A DNA stretch of 64,000 nucleotides from BOG-932 sp965276835 (lineage in GTDB: Bacteria; Pseudomonadota; Alphaproteobacteria; BOG-932; Roseiterribacteraceae), in NCBI GenBank assembly GCA_965276835.1, contig OZ255631.1, forward strand, positions 124,001-188,000, written 5' to 3'. The translations under genes and the position numbers were made by a program. Positions 33,948 to 43,373 of the stretch are shown piece by piece. The notes under the pieces were generated by a model. It made no database searches. It saw only the letters and a program-made list of their open reading frames with translations, and had not been told where the DNA came from. Each line of letters opens with the position of its first letter. The first letter of the stretch is position 1.

Positions 33948-34652
33948 ATGCTGCATCTGACCGACTTCCCCATCGCCCATCGCTGGCCGGCCGAGCATCC
34001 CGACCGCATTCAGCTTTATTCGCTACCGACGCCGAACGGGGTGAAGGCATCGATCATGCTGGAGGAGACGGGGCTGCCCTATGAGCCGCATCTCGTCGAC
34101 ATCATGAAGAACGAGAGCTGGACGCCGGAATTCCTGGCGTTGAACCCGAACGGTAAAATCCCGGCGATTATCGATCCGAACGGGCCGGGCGGCAAGCCGA
34201 TCGGGTTATGGGAATCGGGCGCGATCCTGCTCTATCTGGCGGGCAAGTCCGGCAAGTTTCTGCCCGCCGATCCGATCCGCCGCTACGAGACCATCCAGTG
34301 GGTGTTTTTCCAGATGGCGTCGATCGGGCCGATGTTCGGACAGGTCGGCTTCTTTCACAAATTTGCCGGCAAAGATTGGGAGGACAAGCGCCCACTCGCC
34401 CGCTATCGCGACGAATCCAAACGCTTGCTTGGCGTTATCGAGACGCGGCTCGACGGCCGACAGTGGATCATGGATGACGAATACACCGTTGCCGACATCG
34501 CAATGTTCGGCTGGGTGCGTAACCTGATCGGCTTCTACGGCGCGGGCGAACTGGTCGAATACGACAGACTAAAGCACGTTCCGGCTTGGTTGGAGCGCGG
34601 ACTTGCTCGTCCAGCGGTAGAACGCGGGCTTAATATACCGGCACGCGGCTAG
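33948..34652 (+). CDS. glutathione S-transferase
   Basis: A 234-residue GST: an N-terminal thioredoxin-like domain (IQLYSLPTPNGVKASIMLEE, then LNPNGKIPAIIDPNG and GLWESGAILLYLAGK with the glutathione-binding cis-proline and ES motif) and an all-alpha C-terminal domain with YTVADIAMFGWVRN. It is closest in character to YfcG/Nu-class GSTs. ATG 33948 has TTGGAG seven bases upstream; an upstream TTG at 33936 is less likely. Substrate unknown. Confidence 0.87.
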   Translation: MLHLTDFPIAHRWPAEHPDRIQLYSLPTPNGVKASIMLEETGLPYEPHLVDIMKNESWTPEFLALNPNGKIPAIIDPNGPGGKPIGLWESGAILLYLAGKSGKFLPADPIRRYETIQWVFFQMASIGPMFGQVGFFHKFAGKDWEDKRPLARYRDESKRLLGVIETRLDGRQWIMDDEYTVADIAMFGWVRNLIGFYGAGELVEYDRLKHVPAWLERGLARPAVERGLNIPARG

Positions 34653-34906
34653 ACTATTTCATATCATCTCACTGCAATTAAGAATGACAATAATAAATTG
34701 TAAATAATATCCAGCTTGAGGTAGGGTTATCCGCTCCAAAATAAAATAAACAATTTCAAAATATTATTTCCATTATTTTGATTAATATTCGGTTTCATTC
34801 TATTTATATTTCATGAGCTCTTAACATTATAACGTTTCATTGTCTCTAAGATCGTTGAGCGCCGTCAGGGTGCATTTTCGACAACGATTTAGGGCTGGAG
34901 ACGAAA
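34653..34906. other. 254-bp AT-rich intergenic region
   Basis: This gap is strikingly A/T-rich (for example ATAATAAATTGTAAATAATA near 34688 and AAATAAAATAAACAATTTC near 34738), unlike its surroundings. No coding frame longer than a few codons is seen. The last 40 bases are GC-normal and carry GGGCTGGAGACGAAA before the nuclease ATG. It is probably a promoter/regulatory region, perhaps acquired with the nuclease gene. Confidence 0.5.
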
Positions 34907-35962
34907 ATGATTTTGAAGAGGTTTGGACGACTGCGCGGCAGCATTTTTTCCCTGCCGGCTTACGGTTTGCTGCTTACCGCTGCGCCATTCACCGCCGGAC
35001 AGGCTTGGGCCTGGGGCCATACCGGGCATGTCAGCATCGGGCTGGTCGCCGCCGATGCCCTGCCGGACGATCTGAAGGCCTTCCTGCGGACCGACGAGGC
35101 GGAGACCGAGATCAGCGAGTGGAATGCCGAGCTAGACGTGTCGAAGACCGCCGGCGACATCCACGATTTCGAGCGCGATCCCGGCCATTTCATGGATGTC
35201 AGCGACGACGGGTCGATTGCCGGCGTGACCGCGATCACCACTATGCCGTCCTCGCGCCGCGATTTCGATACCGCGCTGCGCGGCGCCTCCCCGGCAAACA
35301 CACAGTACGGCGAGGGCTATCTCTATTACAGCCTGGTTGACGGCTGGCAGCAGGTCCGCAAAGACTTCGCCTATATCCGCGCTTATTCGGTCGGCCTCAA
35401 GATCTCCAAAAGCTTTGCCGACAAGGCGTTCTTCCAGACGCAGCTGGAATTGCGGCGCAAGCTGACGTTACGCGATATCGGCGTCTGGGGGCATTACGTT
35501 GCCGACGCCAGCCAACCGATGCACGTCTCGGTGCATTTCAACGGCTGGGGTAATTTCCCGAACCCGAACAACTTCACCAACGCGCCGATCCACGCGCCGT
35601 TCGAGGGCGCGTATGTGAAGCAATACGTGAAGCTGGCGGCGATCGAAAAGGCGCTGCCGCCCTATCACGATTGCGGTTGCGAGATCGAAGCGCGGGAATC
35701 TCGGTACCTGCAGGCGACCTTGGCCCAGGTCGACAAGACCTATGAGCTGGCCGCCGTCAGCAACAACTACACGACGAGCAATCCGAAGGCCGTGAAATTC
35801 GTCGCGCAACGCTTGGCAGCCGGCGCAGCCGAACTGCGCGACCAGATCCTCGACGCCTGGCGGTCGAGCGCGACCTGGGTGGTCGGTTTCCCCCTCATCA
35901 ACGTCGCTGATATCGAGAGCGGCAAGGTAAAGGTCAACCGCGACTCGTTCTGGTCCGATTAA
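34907..35962 (+). CDS. secreted S1/P1-type nuclease (zinc-dependent)
   Basis: A 351-residue protein with a signal peptide cleaved after AWA so that mature protein starts at Trp36 (WGHTGHVSIG); the N-terminal Trp is a zinc ligand in the S1/P1 nuclease/phospholipase C family. Other ligand motifs are visible: IHDFERDPGHFMDV and GVWGHYVADASQPMHVSVHF. The family degrades single-stranded nucleic acids outside the cytoplasm for phosphate or nucleoside supply. The upstream AT-rich gap and a strong downstream terminator make it a self-contained unit. Confidence 0.88.
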   Translation: MILKRFGRLRGSIFSLPAYGLLLTAAPFTAGQAWAWGHTGHVSIGLVAADALPDDLKAFLRTDEAETEISEWNAELDVSKTAGDIHDFERDPGHFMDVSDDGSIAGVTAITTMPSSRRDFDTALRGASPANTQYGEGYLYYSLVDGWQQVRKDFAYIRAYSVGLKISKSFADKAFFQTQLELRRKLTLRDIGVWGHYVADASQPMHVSVHFNGWGNFPNPNNFTNAPIHAPFEGAYVKQYVKLAAIEKALPPYHDCGCEIEARESRYLQATLAQVDKTYELAAVSNNYTTSNPKAVKFVAQRLAAGAAELRDQILDAWRSSATWVVGFPLINVADIESGKVKVNRDSFWSD

Positions 35963-35963
35963 A

Positions 35964-36008
35964 CGAAAGGCACCCGGCGTGGCATGCGCCACGCCGGGTG
36001 CCTTTTCG
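35964..36008. terminator. strong bidirectional hairpin terminator
   Basis: CGAAAGGCACCCGGCGTGGC (35964-35983) pairs with GCCACGCCGGGTGCCTTTTC at 35988-36007 (one extra T) around an ATGC loop. TTTTCG follows on the plus strand and TTTCGTTT on the minus. It separates two convergent genes, the S1/P1 nuclease and the aldehyde dehydrogenase. Confidence 0.9.
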
Positions 36009-36017
36009 TAACGGGTC

Positions 36018-37511
36018 TTATCCCCGCAAATTCCTCGGCACGCGCGGCAGGTGCACCGTCTTCAGTTCCAGATAAGGCAGCAGGCCTTCCGGGCCTCCTT
36101 CGCGGCCGATGCCGGACTGCTTGAAGCCGCCGAACGGGACGCCGAAATCGATCTTGAATTCGTTCTGGGCGAAGGTGCCGGTACGCACGCCACGGGCGAC
36201 GTCATAGGCCTGCTCGACATCGTTGGTGAACACGGCGCCGTTCAAGCCATAGATCGAATCGTTGGCGATGCGGATGGCGTCTGCGACATCGGTATAGGGA
36301 ATGACGCTGACCACGGGGCCGAAGATTTCTTCCTGTGCGATGGTCATGCCGCTATCGACATCGGCAAACAAAGTCGGTTCGACGAAGTAACCGCGATTGA
36401 GGCCCTGCGGACGGCCGCCGCCGGTGACCAGTTTCGCACCTTGGTCCTTGCCTTTGGCGATGTAGCCTTCGACCCGGTCGAGCTGCCGTTTCATCGCGAG
36501 CGGCCCAAGCTGCGTGCCCTCCGTCCGTGAATTGCCCACCTGGATGCCGCGCATACCGGCGGAGAAAGCATCGACGAATTCGTCATGGCGCTTCTGGCTG
36601 ACCACCACGCGGGTGAGTGAGGCGCAGACCTGGCCGTTCAGCCGGCACATGCCGGGCGTCAGGACATTCACCACATCGGCGACATCGATATCGTCCAGGA
36701 TGATCGCGGCGGACTTACCGCCCAGTTCCAGTGTGACCCGGGCAATGCGCTCGCCGCAGACTGAAGCAATGCGACGGCCGGCAACCGTCGAGCCGGTGAA
36801 GGCAACTTTGTCGACGTCGGGACGGCAGACGAGATAGTCGGCGACATCGCGATGCGTTGTAACGAGATTGACGACTCCCGGCGGCAGGCCGGCGGCCTCC
36901 ATGCACTCCATTAGGATATAGGCGTCCAGCGGCGTTTCCGGCGACGGCTTCATGATCACGGTGCAGCCGGCCAGCAGGGCAGGGGCGACCTTGCGGACCA
37001 TGGTGCCCAGCGGCCCGTTCCACGGGCAGATCGCGGCGACGACACCCACAGGCTCGCGCACCACCATCGACACGCCATTGCCGTAACCGGGCTTGCGCTC
37101 CTCTTCCCAGGGGAAGGTCGCGGCCATGTCGGCGTAATACTCGCAGGTTTTGGCGGAATCGTTGCCGGCCGATTTCGTGAAGGAGGAGAGAGCCCCCATC
37201 TGCTCGGTCCACACGAACGCCAGCTCGTCGTTGCGGGCGCGCAATTGGGCGGCGATAGCGCGCAGCATGTCGGCGCGCTCCGCATGGGACAAATGCGGCC
37301 ACGGCCCTTCGTCGAAGGCCTCGCGGGCGGCGGCGACTGCGCGGTCGATATCCGGCTCACGCGCCTCGGCGACGCGGATCACCACCTCTTCGCTGTTCGG
37401 GGAGATAACCTCGATCATGTTGTCGGTCGCGGGCTTGACCCACGCGCCGTCGATAAACACCCGGTCCGGATGCTTCAGGTTGAACAGGTTCGGCAGATTG
37501 GTATCCGGCAT
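36018..37511 (-). CDS. aldehyde dehydrogenase
   Basis: A 497-residue NAD(P)-dependent aldehyde dehydrogenase (ALDH superfamily): PWNGPLGTMVRKVAPALLAG (cofactor binding), KPSPETPLDA, FTGSTVAGRRIA, catalytic Glu262 in LELGGKSAA and catalytic Cys296 in GQVCASLTRV, and the late EEIFGPVVSVIPY. The ATG at 37511 has GGGG eight bases upstream and is preferred over ATG 37517. Substrate unknown; oxidation of steroid side-chain aldehydes is possible in this locus. It ends at a bidirectional terminator. Confidence 0.9.
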   Translation of the reverse strand: MPDTNLPNLFNLKHPDRVFIDGAWVKPATDNMIEVISPNSEEVVIRVAEAREPDIDRAVAAAREAFDEGPWPHLSHAERADMLRAIAAQLRARNDELAFVWTEQMGALSSFTKSAGNDSAKTCEYYADMAATFPWEEERKPGYGNGVSMVVREPVGVVAAICPWNGPLGTMVRKVAPALLAGCTVIMKPSPETPLDAYILMECMEAAGLPPGVVNLVTTHRDVADYLVCRPDVDKVAFTGSTVAGRRIASVCGERIARVTLELGGKSAAIILDDIDVADVVNVLTPGMCRLNGQVCASLTRVVVSQKRHDEFVDAFSAGMRGIQVGNSRTEGTQLGPLAMKRQLDRVEGYIAKGKDQGAKLVTGGGRPQGLNRGYFVEPTLFADVDSGMTIAQEEIFGPVVSVIPYTDVADAIRIANDSIYGLNGAVFTNDVEQAYDVARGVRTGTFAQNEFKIDFGVPFGGFKQSGIGREGGPEGLLPYLELKTVHLPRVPRNLRG

Positions 37512-37771
37512 CGTCATATCCCCATATGAAGTTGAGCTCAATATAGCGACGGCAGCGGCCAGCGGCCAGGGTCACTTGTGATTCGAAAACCTGTCCTGTA
37601 GAGGTTAGCCCGCGCGATGATGTTGCGGCGTGTCTTCAGGCCGTTGGCGAGAAATCGTCGCAATGCGTAAAAATCTTCCGGCAAAATTCTGCAATCCGCT
37701 GTGGGGTTTGGCCGATCCGGCCTATTTCGCGGGCTTTGGGCCCGCGACCACACGATTTGCGGGAAGGGTGC
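37512..37771. other. 260-bp divergent intergenic region
   Basis: The gap separates the aldehyde dehydrogenase (minus) from the quinone oxidoreductase (plus). It contains a GC-rich hairpin CGCGGGC-TTTGG-GCCCGCG near 37727-37745, just upstream of the GGGAAGGG ribosome-binding site at about 37761. The hairpin is a possible leader structure; nothing else is recognisable. Confidence 0.4.
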
Positions 37772-38749
37772 ATGAAAGCCGTCTTATGCAAAGAATTCGG
37801 ACCGGTTGAACAACTGGTTCTCGAAGACATACCCGCGCTTAACGCCGGGCCAGGCCAGGTGATCGTCACTGTCAAGGCCTGCGGCATCAATTTTCCGGAC
37901 GGACTGATCGTCCAGGGCAAGTATCAAACCAAGCCGCCATTGCCGTTTTCCCCCGGCCTCGAAGTTGCCGGCGTCGTCAAGGAAATCGGTGAGGGCGTTA
38001 CCAATCTGAAGGTCGGGCAGCGGGTCATCGCATTTCCGGGCACCGGCGGTCTGGCGGAAGAAGTCGCGGTCGCCGATTGGCTGACCTTTCCGATGCCGGA
38101 TTCGATGAGCTTCGCCGACGGCGCGGGCTTCCTGATCACCTATGCCACCTCCCACCACGCGCTGAAGCCGCGCGGCAAGCTGCGGCCCGGCGAGACGCTG
38201 CTGGTGCTGGGTGCCGCGGGCGGCGTCGGGCTGACTGCCGTTGAATTGGGCAAGGTCATGGGCGCGAAAGTTATCGCCGCCGCCTCCAGCGATGAAAAGC
38301 TGGCGCTGACCAGAGAATACGGCGCGGACGAGACGATCAATTACAAGACCGAAAATCTGCGCGACCGGTTGAAGGCGATCACCGGCGGCAAGGGCGTGGA
38401 CGTAGTCTACGATCCGGTCGGCGGTGAGTTGTCCGAATTGTCGGTGCGCAGTCTGGCGTGGCTCGGGCGCTTCCTGGTTATCGGCTTTGCCGCTGGTGAC
38501 ATTCCGAAGATTCCGCTGAACCTGCTGTTGCTGAAAAGCTCGTCGCTGGTCGGCGTGTATTGGGGCGCGGCGCTGAAGGCCGACCCCAAAGCGGGCCGCG
38601 CCGATGTGGCCGAACTGCTGCAGTGGTATGAAGAGGGCAAGCTGAAGCCCTGCATCTCCGGCACCTTCCCGTTGAAGAAGGCGGCCGATGCGATCTTGGC
38701 GGTCACGAATCGCCAGACCAAAGGCAAAGTCGTCGTGGTGATGGAGTAA
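37772..38749 (+). CDS. NADPH:quinone oxidoreductase family protein (MDR)
   Basis: A 325-residue zinc-independent MDR enzyme: MKAVLCKEFGPVEQLVLEDI at the start, GINFPDGLIVQGKYQ, LLVLGAAGGVGLTAVELGKV (NADPH-binding AAGGVG) and the C-terminal LAVTNRQTKGKVVVVM. It lacks the catalytic-zinc cysteine and structural-zinc lobe, as in QOR-type reductases. In a CoA-degradation context it might be an enoyl-CoA reductase. It is two codons before the FadB-like gene and likely co-transcribed. Confidence 0.88.
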   Translation: MKAVLCKEFGPVEQLVLEDIPALNAGPGQVIVTVKACGINFPDGLIVQGKYQTKPPLPFSPGLEVAGVVKEIGEGVTNLKVGQRVIAFPGTGGLAEEVAVADWLTFPMPDSMSFADGAGFLITYATSHHALKPRGKLRPGETLLVLGAAGGVGLTAVELGKVMGAKVIAAASSDEKLALTREYGADETINYKTENLRDRLKAITGGKGVDVVYDPVGGELSELSVRSLAWLGRFLVIGFAAGDIPKIPLNLLLLKSSSLVGVYWGAALKADPKAGRADVAELLQWYEEGKLKPCISGTFPLKKAADAILAVTNRQTKGKVVVVME

Positions 38750-38754
38750 GGTTG

Positions 38755-40836
38755 ATGACGGGCGTCACATTCACCAAACAGGGCCGCATCGGTATCGCAA
38801 CGGTCGATAATCCGCCCGTCAACGCGTTATCGCACGCGGTGCGTTCGGGCTTGGTCGAGGCGGTGGCAAAGGCCGATGCCGATCCTGAAGTGAAGGCGCT
38901 GGTCCTGATTTGCGCTGGTCGCACCTTCATCGCCGGAGCCGACATCCGCGAGTTCGGTCGTCCGCTGGAATCGCCGTTACTCAACAATCTGGTCGACGAC
39001 CTGGAGAAATCGACGAAGCCGTTTATCGCTGCCATTCACGGCACTGCGCTCGGCGGCGGTCTAGAGGTCGCGCTGGCTTGCCATTTCCGGATTGCGGTGG
39101 CGTCCGCGCGTCTCGGCCTGCCAGAGGTAAAGCTTGGCATTCTTCCGGGCGCCGGTGGTACGCAACGTCTGCCACGCCTGATCGGCGTCGAGCCTGCGCT
39201 TCAGATGATCACCGAGGGTAACGACATTCCTGCCGCCAAGGCTAAGGCGATCGGGCTTGTGGATGAGATCGTCGAGGGCGATTTGCTGACCGCGGCGCTG
39301 GCGTTCGCTGAGAAGCTGCTGGACGAAAACCGTCCGATCCGCCGGACCGGCGAACTGACCGCAAAGGTCGATAACCCTGCTATTTTCGACGAAACCAAGG
39401 CGACACTGGCCAAGCGGCAGCGCGGCTTCCTGGCACCGCAGAAATGCGTCGATGCCGTGAAGCTTTCGACCGAATATCCGGTCGCCGAAGGCTCGAAGCG
39501 TGAATACGAGCTCTGCATCGGCCTGATGCGCGGTGCGCAGTCGAAGGCGCAGCGTCATGCCTTCTTCGCCGAACGCGAAGTCGCCAAGGTTCCGGGCTTG
39601 CCTGACGGCACGGCCGTCCGCGACGTGAAAAAGGTCGCCGTGATCGGCCCCGGCGCGATGGGCACCGGCATCGCCCTGTGTTTCATCAATGTCGGTATTC
39701 CGGTCGTTCTGGTCGGGCTCGACCAGCCGACCCTCGACAAGTCGATCGGCACGATGCGCAAGATCCTGGGCAGCAACGTCGCCAAGGGGACGATGACGCA
39801 GGAAGCGCTCGACGCGCGAATCGCGACCGTCACGCCGACCACCGACTACGCCGAGCTGAAAGATGTCGACCTGGTGATTGAGGCCGTGTTCGAAGACATG
39901 GCGGTGAAAAAAGACGTCTTCGCCAAGCTGGGGAAGGCGACCAAGCCGGGCGCGATCCTGGCGACCAACACCTCATACCTGAATATCGACGAACTGGCGG
40001 AGGCCAGCGGTCGCCCGGCCGATGTAGTGGGCATGCACTTCTTCAATCCGGCCCACGTCATGCGCCTGCTGGAAAACGTGCGCGGCGCCAAGACTGCACC
40101 GGACGTACTGGCGACGGTGATGAAGGTCGGCAAGACGATAAAGAAAGTCTCGGTCCTGTCCGGCGTCTGCGACGGCTTCATCGGCAACCGCATGCTCGCC
40201 AAGCGATCGCGCGAAGGCATGTTCATGCTTGAGGAGGGGGCGACGCCCTGGCAGATCGACAAGGTGCTGTACGATTTCGGTTTCGCCATGGGACCATATC
40301 AGGTGGCCGATCTGGCCGGCATCGACGTGCAATATGCCGCCCGCAAGGCGCGTTGGAACCTGCTGTCTGACCGCGAGCACAAGGCGAACTTGGTCGACCA
40401 GCTGTTTGCGCTGGGCCGCTACGGCCAGAAAACCGGCGCCGGCTATTACACCTATGACGACAAGCGCAAGGCGACGCCCGATCCGGCGACTGAGGAGCTA
40501 ATCTTCAAACATTCGACGGCGCGCGGCATTACCCGCCGCGCAATCGACGACACCGAAATCCGCGAACGCCTCATCTATGCGATGATCAACGAAGGCGCGA
40601 AGATTTTGGAGGAGGGCGTCGCCGCCCGTCCTTACGATATCGACGTCGTCTGGATGACGGGCTTCGGCTTTCCGACTTATCTGGGCGGGCCGATGTTCTA
40701 TGCCGACGAGATCGGTCTGAAGACCGTCTACGAGGCGCTTCTGAAGTACAGCGAACAGGTTGGGGCGGAGTTCTTTGAACCCGCGCCGCTGCTGAAGAAG
40801 TTGGCCCTTGAGGGCAAGGGTTTCTACAGCAAATAA
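38755..40836 (+). CDS. bifunctional enoyl-CoA hydratase / 3-hydroxyacyl-CoA dehydrogenase (FadB-like)
   Basis: A 693-residue multifunctional beta-oxidation enzyme. The N-terminal crotonase domain (about 1-190) has AGADIREFG, GTALGGGLEVALACHFRIAV and LPEVKLGILPGAGGTQRLPR with both catalytic glutamates. The 3-hydroxyacyl-CoA dehydrogenase domain starts near 293 with VAVIGPGAMGTGIALCFINV, and later has HFFNPAHVMRLLENV and GFIGNRMLAKR. The C-terminal half-domain ends with GFGFPTYLGGPMFY. ATG 38755 follows a TTG at 38752 and has GGAGTAAGG upstream. It probably handles the hydratase and dehydrogenase steps for steroid-derived acyl-CoAs. Confidence 0.93.
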   Translation: MTGVTFTKQGRIGIATVDNPPVNALSHAVRSGLVEAVAKADADPEVKALVLICAGRTFIAGADIREFGRPLESPLLNNLVDDLEKSTKPFIAAIHGTALGGGLEVALACHFRIAVASARLGLPEVKLGILPGAGGTQRLPRLIGVEPALQMITEGNDIPAAKAKAIGLVDEIVEGDLLTAALAFAEKLLDENRPIRRTGELTAKVDNPAIFDETKATLAKRQRGFLAPQKCVDAVKLSTEYPVAEGSKREYELCIGLMRGAQSKAQRHAFFAEREVAKVPGLPDGTAVRDVKKVAVIGPGAMGTGIALCFINVGIPVVLVGLDQPTLDKSIGTMRKILGSNVAKGTMTQEALDARIATVTPTTDYAELKDVDLVIEAVFEDMAVKKDVFAKLGKATKPGAILATNTSYLNIDELAEASGRPADVVGMHFFNPAHVMRLLENVRGAKTAPDVLATVMKVGKTIKKVSVLSGVCDGFIGNRMLAKRSREGMFMLEEGATPWQIDKVLYDFGFAMGPYQVADLAGIDVQYAARKARWNLLSDREHKANLVDQLFALGRYGQKTGAGYYTYDDKRKATPDPATEELIFKHSTARGITRRAIDDTEIRERLIYAMINEGAKILEEGVAARPYDIDVVWMTGFGFPTYLGGPMFYADEIGLKTVYEALLKYSEQVGAEFFEPAPLLKKLALEGKGFYSK

Positions 40837-40870
40837 TTTTCACGACACGCAGCCACGAACCGGGTGGAAG

Positions 40871-41749
40871 ATGAATAAGTTTATGACCGCGGCCGACATG
40901 GTCGCACAGTTGAAAAGCGGCATGACCATCGGGGTCGGCGGCTGGGGCCCGCGACGCAAGCCGATGGCTCTGATTCGCGAGATCGTCCGGTCGGATCTGA
41001 AGGACCTGACCGTCGTGGCCTATGGCGGCGCCGATATCGGCATGCTGTGCGCGGCGGGCAAGGTTAAGAAAGCCGTCTATGGCTTCGTGTCGTTGGATGC
41101 CATTCCGGTTGAGCCCTATTTCCGCAAGTCGCGCCAGGCCGGTCAGGTCGAGGTTTGCGAAGTGGACGAGGGTAATCTGTTGATCGGCCTGCGCGCCGCC
41201 GGGCAGCGCCTGCCGTTCCTGCCCACCCGTGTTGGGTTGGGCACCGACGTCATGAAGTACAATCCGGACTTTAAGACCGTCACCTCGCCCTATGCCGACG
41301 GCGAGGTCTTCCTGGCGATGCCTGCGCTGAACCTCGATGTCGCGCTGCTGCATGCGGATCGCGGCGACAAGCTCGGCAACACGCAGACCGAGGGGCCGGA
41401 CACCTATTTTGACGACGTGTTTGCCCGCGCCGCTGAAAAGACCTTCGTCTCCTGCGAAGAAGTCTATGACCGGCTGGATCAGTCCCATCCCGAAGGCGCG
41501 AAGAACAACCTGTTCGAGCGCTATCTGGTGTCGGGCATCGTCCACGTGCCGTTCGGCGCGCACCCCAGCTCCTATCCGGCGCGCTATGGCTGGGACATGG
41601 ACCATTTCAAGAAATACGCGGCCTCCGCGACGGAAGAGAACGGCTGGGAGAATTACGTCTCCGAGTTCATCGCGCCGGGCGAACAGGCTTATTTGGAAAA
41701 AGTCGGCGGGGCCGAGCGCGTGTCGCGCTTGAAGCCGCCCGTGTTCTGA
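40871..41749 (+). CDS. ipdA: IpdA, COCHEA-CoA hydrolase subunit alpha (CoA-transferase fold)
   Basis: A 292-residue class I CoA-transferase-fold protein, the same length as mycobacterial IpdA: TAADMVAQLKSGMTIGVGGW, LTVVAYGGADIGMLCAAGKV, LPTRVGLGTDVMKYNP and the long C-terminal region with HPSSYPARYGWDMDHFKKYA. IpdAB opens steroid ring C by hydrolysing COCHEA-CoA instead of transferring CoA. ATG 40871 has GGGTGGAAG upstream. It is followed 12 bases later by ipdB and lies next to echA20, fadA6 and ipdC-like genes, which makes the assignment strong although no search was run. Confidence 0.87.
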   Translation: MNKFMTAADMVAQLKSGMTIGVGGWGPRRKPMALIREIVRSDLKDLTVVAYGGADIGMLCAAGKVKKAVYGFVSLDAIPVEPYFRKSRQAGQVEVCEVDEGNLLIGLRAAGQRLPFLPTRVGLGTDVMKYNPDFKTVTSPYADGEVFLAMPALNLDVALLHADRGDKLGNTQTEGPDTYFDDVFARAAEKTFVSCEEVYDRLDQSHPEGAKNNLFERYLVSGIVHVPFGAHPSSYPARYGWDMDHFKKYAASATEENGWENYVSEFIAPGEQAYLEKVGGAERVSRLKPPVF

Positions 41750-41761
41750 GGAATCCGCATC

Positions 41762-42565
41762 ATGACGCAAGCGAAAGAATTTTCCCTGGCCGAACTGATG
41801 GCCGTCGCGACCTCAGAGGCGTGGCGTGGCAACGGCGAAGTGCTGGCTTCCGGCATCACGCCGATCCCGCGTATCGGCGCCAGTCTGGCCAAGATGACCC
41901 ACTCGCCGGAACTTCTGATGACCGATAGCGAGGCCTATCTTGTCGAGGATCCGATTCCGCTCGGCCCACGCGGCGACTATGCGCCGAAATTCTCCGGCTC
42001 GCTGAACTTTGCCCGCGTGTTCGATTGCGTATGGCGCGGCAAGCGCCATGCGATGATCGGCCCGGTTCAGATCGACCGTTGGGGGCAGTCCAACCTGTCG
42101 ATGATCGGCCCGGACTTCCACAAGCCGAAGGTACAGCAGCTGGGCGTGCGCGGCCTGCCGGGCAACAGCATCAACCACATCAACTCTTATTTCGTGGTCA
42201 GCCACAGCACCCGAATGTTTGTCGAAGGCGAGGTCGATATGGTGGGCGGCGTCGGCTACAACCCCGCGCGCCGCGCCCCCGGCACCAAGCAGGACTTCGT
42301 CGATCTACGTTTGATCGTTACCAATCTGTGCGTGATGGATTTCGGCGGGCCGGAACACGCGGTTCGCGTGACGTCGCTGCATCCCGGCGTGACGTTCGAG
42401 GAAGTGCAAGCCGCGACCAGCTTCCCGCTGCTCCGCGCGCCCGACCTGACGGATACGCCCGGCCCGACCGAGGACCAACTGGCGATCATCCGCCATCTGG
42501 ACCCGCACAACATCCGCGCGTCCATCCTCAAGGACAACCCGCCCGGCATCCGCGCCGCCGCCTGA
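41762..42565 (+). CDS. ipdB: IpdB, COCHEA-CoA hydrolase subunit beta
   Basis: A 267-residue CoA-transferase beta-subunit-like protein with FSLAELMAVATSEAWRGNGE, FDCVWRGKRHAMIGPVQIDR, GLPGNSINHINSYFVVSHST and VRVTSLHPGVTFEEVQAATS. It forms a heteromer with IpdA. The canonical glutamate of true CoA-transferases was not identified by eye, in line with a hydrolase role. The C-terminal ending (LKDNPPGIRAAA) is longer than in some homologues. The operon continues with echA20 27 bases downstream. Confidence 0.87.
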   Translation: MTQAKEFSLAELMAVATSEAWRGNGEVLASGITPIPRIGASLAKMTHSPELLMTDSEAYLVEDPIPLGPRGDYAPKFSGSLNFARVFDCVWRGKRHAMIGPVQIDRWGQSNLSMIGPDFHKPKVQQLGVRGLPGNSINHINSYFVVSHSTRMFVEGEVDMVGGVGYNPARRAPGTKQDFVDLRLIVTNLCVMDFGGPEHAVRVTSLHPGVTFEEVQAATSFPLLRAPDLTDTPGPTEDQLAIIRHLDPHNIRASILKDNPPGIRAAA

Positions 42566-42592
42566 TAGCCCCTGCCTGATAGGACGACAAGA

Positions 42593-43345
42593 ATGGGACT
42601 TCCGTTTCACACCCACCTGCACGGCAAGATTGCCGAGCTGGTCATCGAGCACCCGCCGGTCAACGCGCTGGACAGCGCCGGCTGGCTCGCCTTGGCCAAG
42701 GCGATCGACGATCTGGGGCAGGAACCTGACTCCAGCGTCATCCTGATCCGTGCCGAGGGGCGCGGTTTCTGCGCCGGCGTCGACATCAAGGAGATGGCTG
42801 CCCATCCGGAACGCATCGTCGAACTCAACGCCGGCAATTATGCTACTTTCAGAGCGGTGCATCGCAATCCGAAGCCGGTGATCGTAGCCGTTCACGGCTT
42901 CGTGCTGGGCGGCGGCATTGGTATCTCAGGTGCTGCGGACATTCTGATCGCGTCGGAAGACGCCAAGTTCGGCCTGCCGGAGATCGACCGTGGCGCCATG
43001 GGCGGCGGCGCGCATCTGCGCCGTCTGTTCCCGGTGCAAAAGCTGCGCTACCTCGCTTTCACCGGTGAGATGATCAGCGCGATCGATGCCTATCGCTATG
43101 GCGGCATCGAGCGGGTCGTGCCGCGCGAACAGTTGGTTGAGACGGCGATGCTGATCGCGGGTAAAATCGCCGAGAAGTCCCCATATCTGCTAAAGCTGAC
43201 AAAGGAGTCGCTGACAGGTGTCGGCGACCGCGATCTCGAAGATCAATATCGCTGGGAGCAAGGCTTCACCTTGCAGGCCTATCTCAGCCCTGATTCAGTC
43301 GAAGCGCGCAGAGCCTTTGCCGAAAAGCGCGACGCCAAGTTCTAG
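42593..43345 (+). CDS. echA20: EchA20-like enoyl-CoA hydratase family ring hydrolase
   Basis: A 250-residue crotonase with ALAKAIDDLGQEPDSSVILI, GFCAGVDIKEMAAHPERI, GFVLGGGIGISGAADILIAS and FGLPEIDRGAMGGGAHLRRL. EchA20 catalyses hydrolytic opening of the last steroid ring after IpdC/IpdF action. The gene sits between ipdB and the FadA6-like thiolase, as in mycobacterial and other proteobacterial HIP clusters. The assignment rests on length, crotonase signature and context. Confidence 0.8.
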   Translation: MGLPFHTHLHGKIAELVIEHPPVNALDSAGWLALAKAIDDLGQEPDSSVILIRAEGRGFCAGVDIKEMAAHPERIVELNAGNYATFRAVHRNPKPVIVAVHGFVLGGGIGISGAADILIASEDAKFGLPEIDRGAMGGGAHLRRLFPVQKLRYLAFTGEMISAIDAYRYGGIERVVPREQLVETAMLIAGKIAEKSPYLLKLTKESLTGVGDRDLEDQYRWEQGFTLQAYLSPDSVEARRAFAEKRDAKF

Positions 43346-43373
43346 TTTTTAAGTTTTTTGGGGACCAGTTGTC

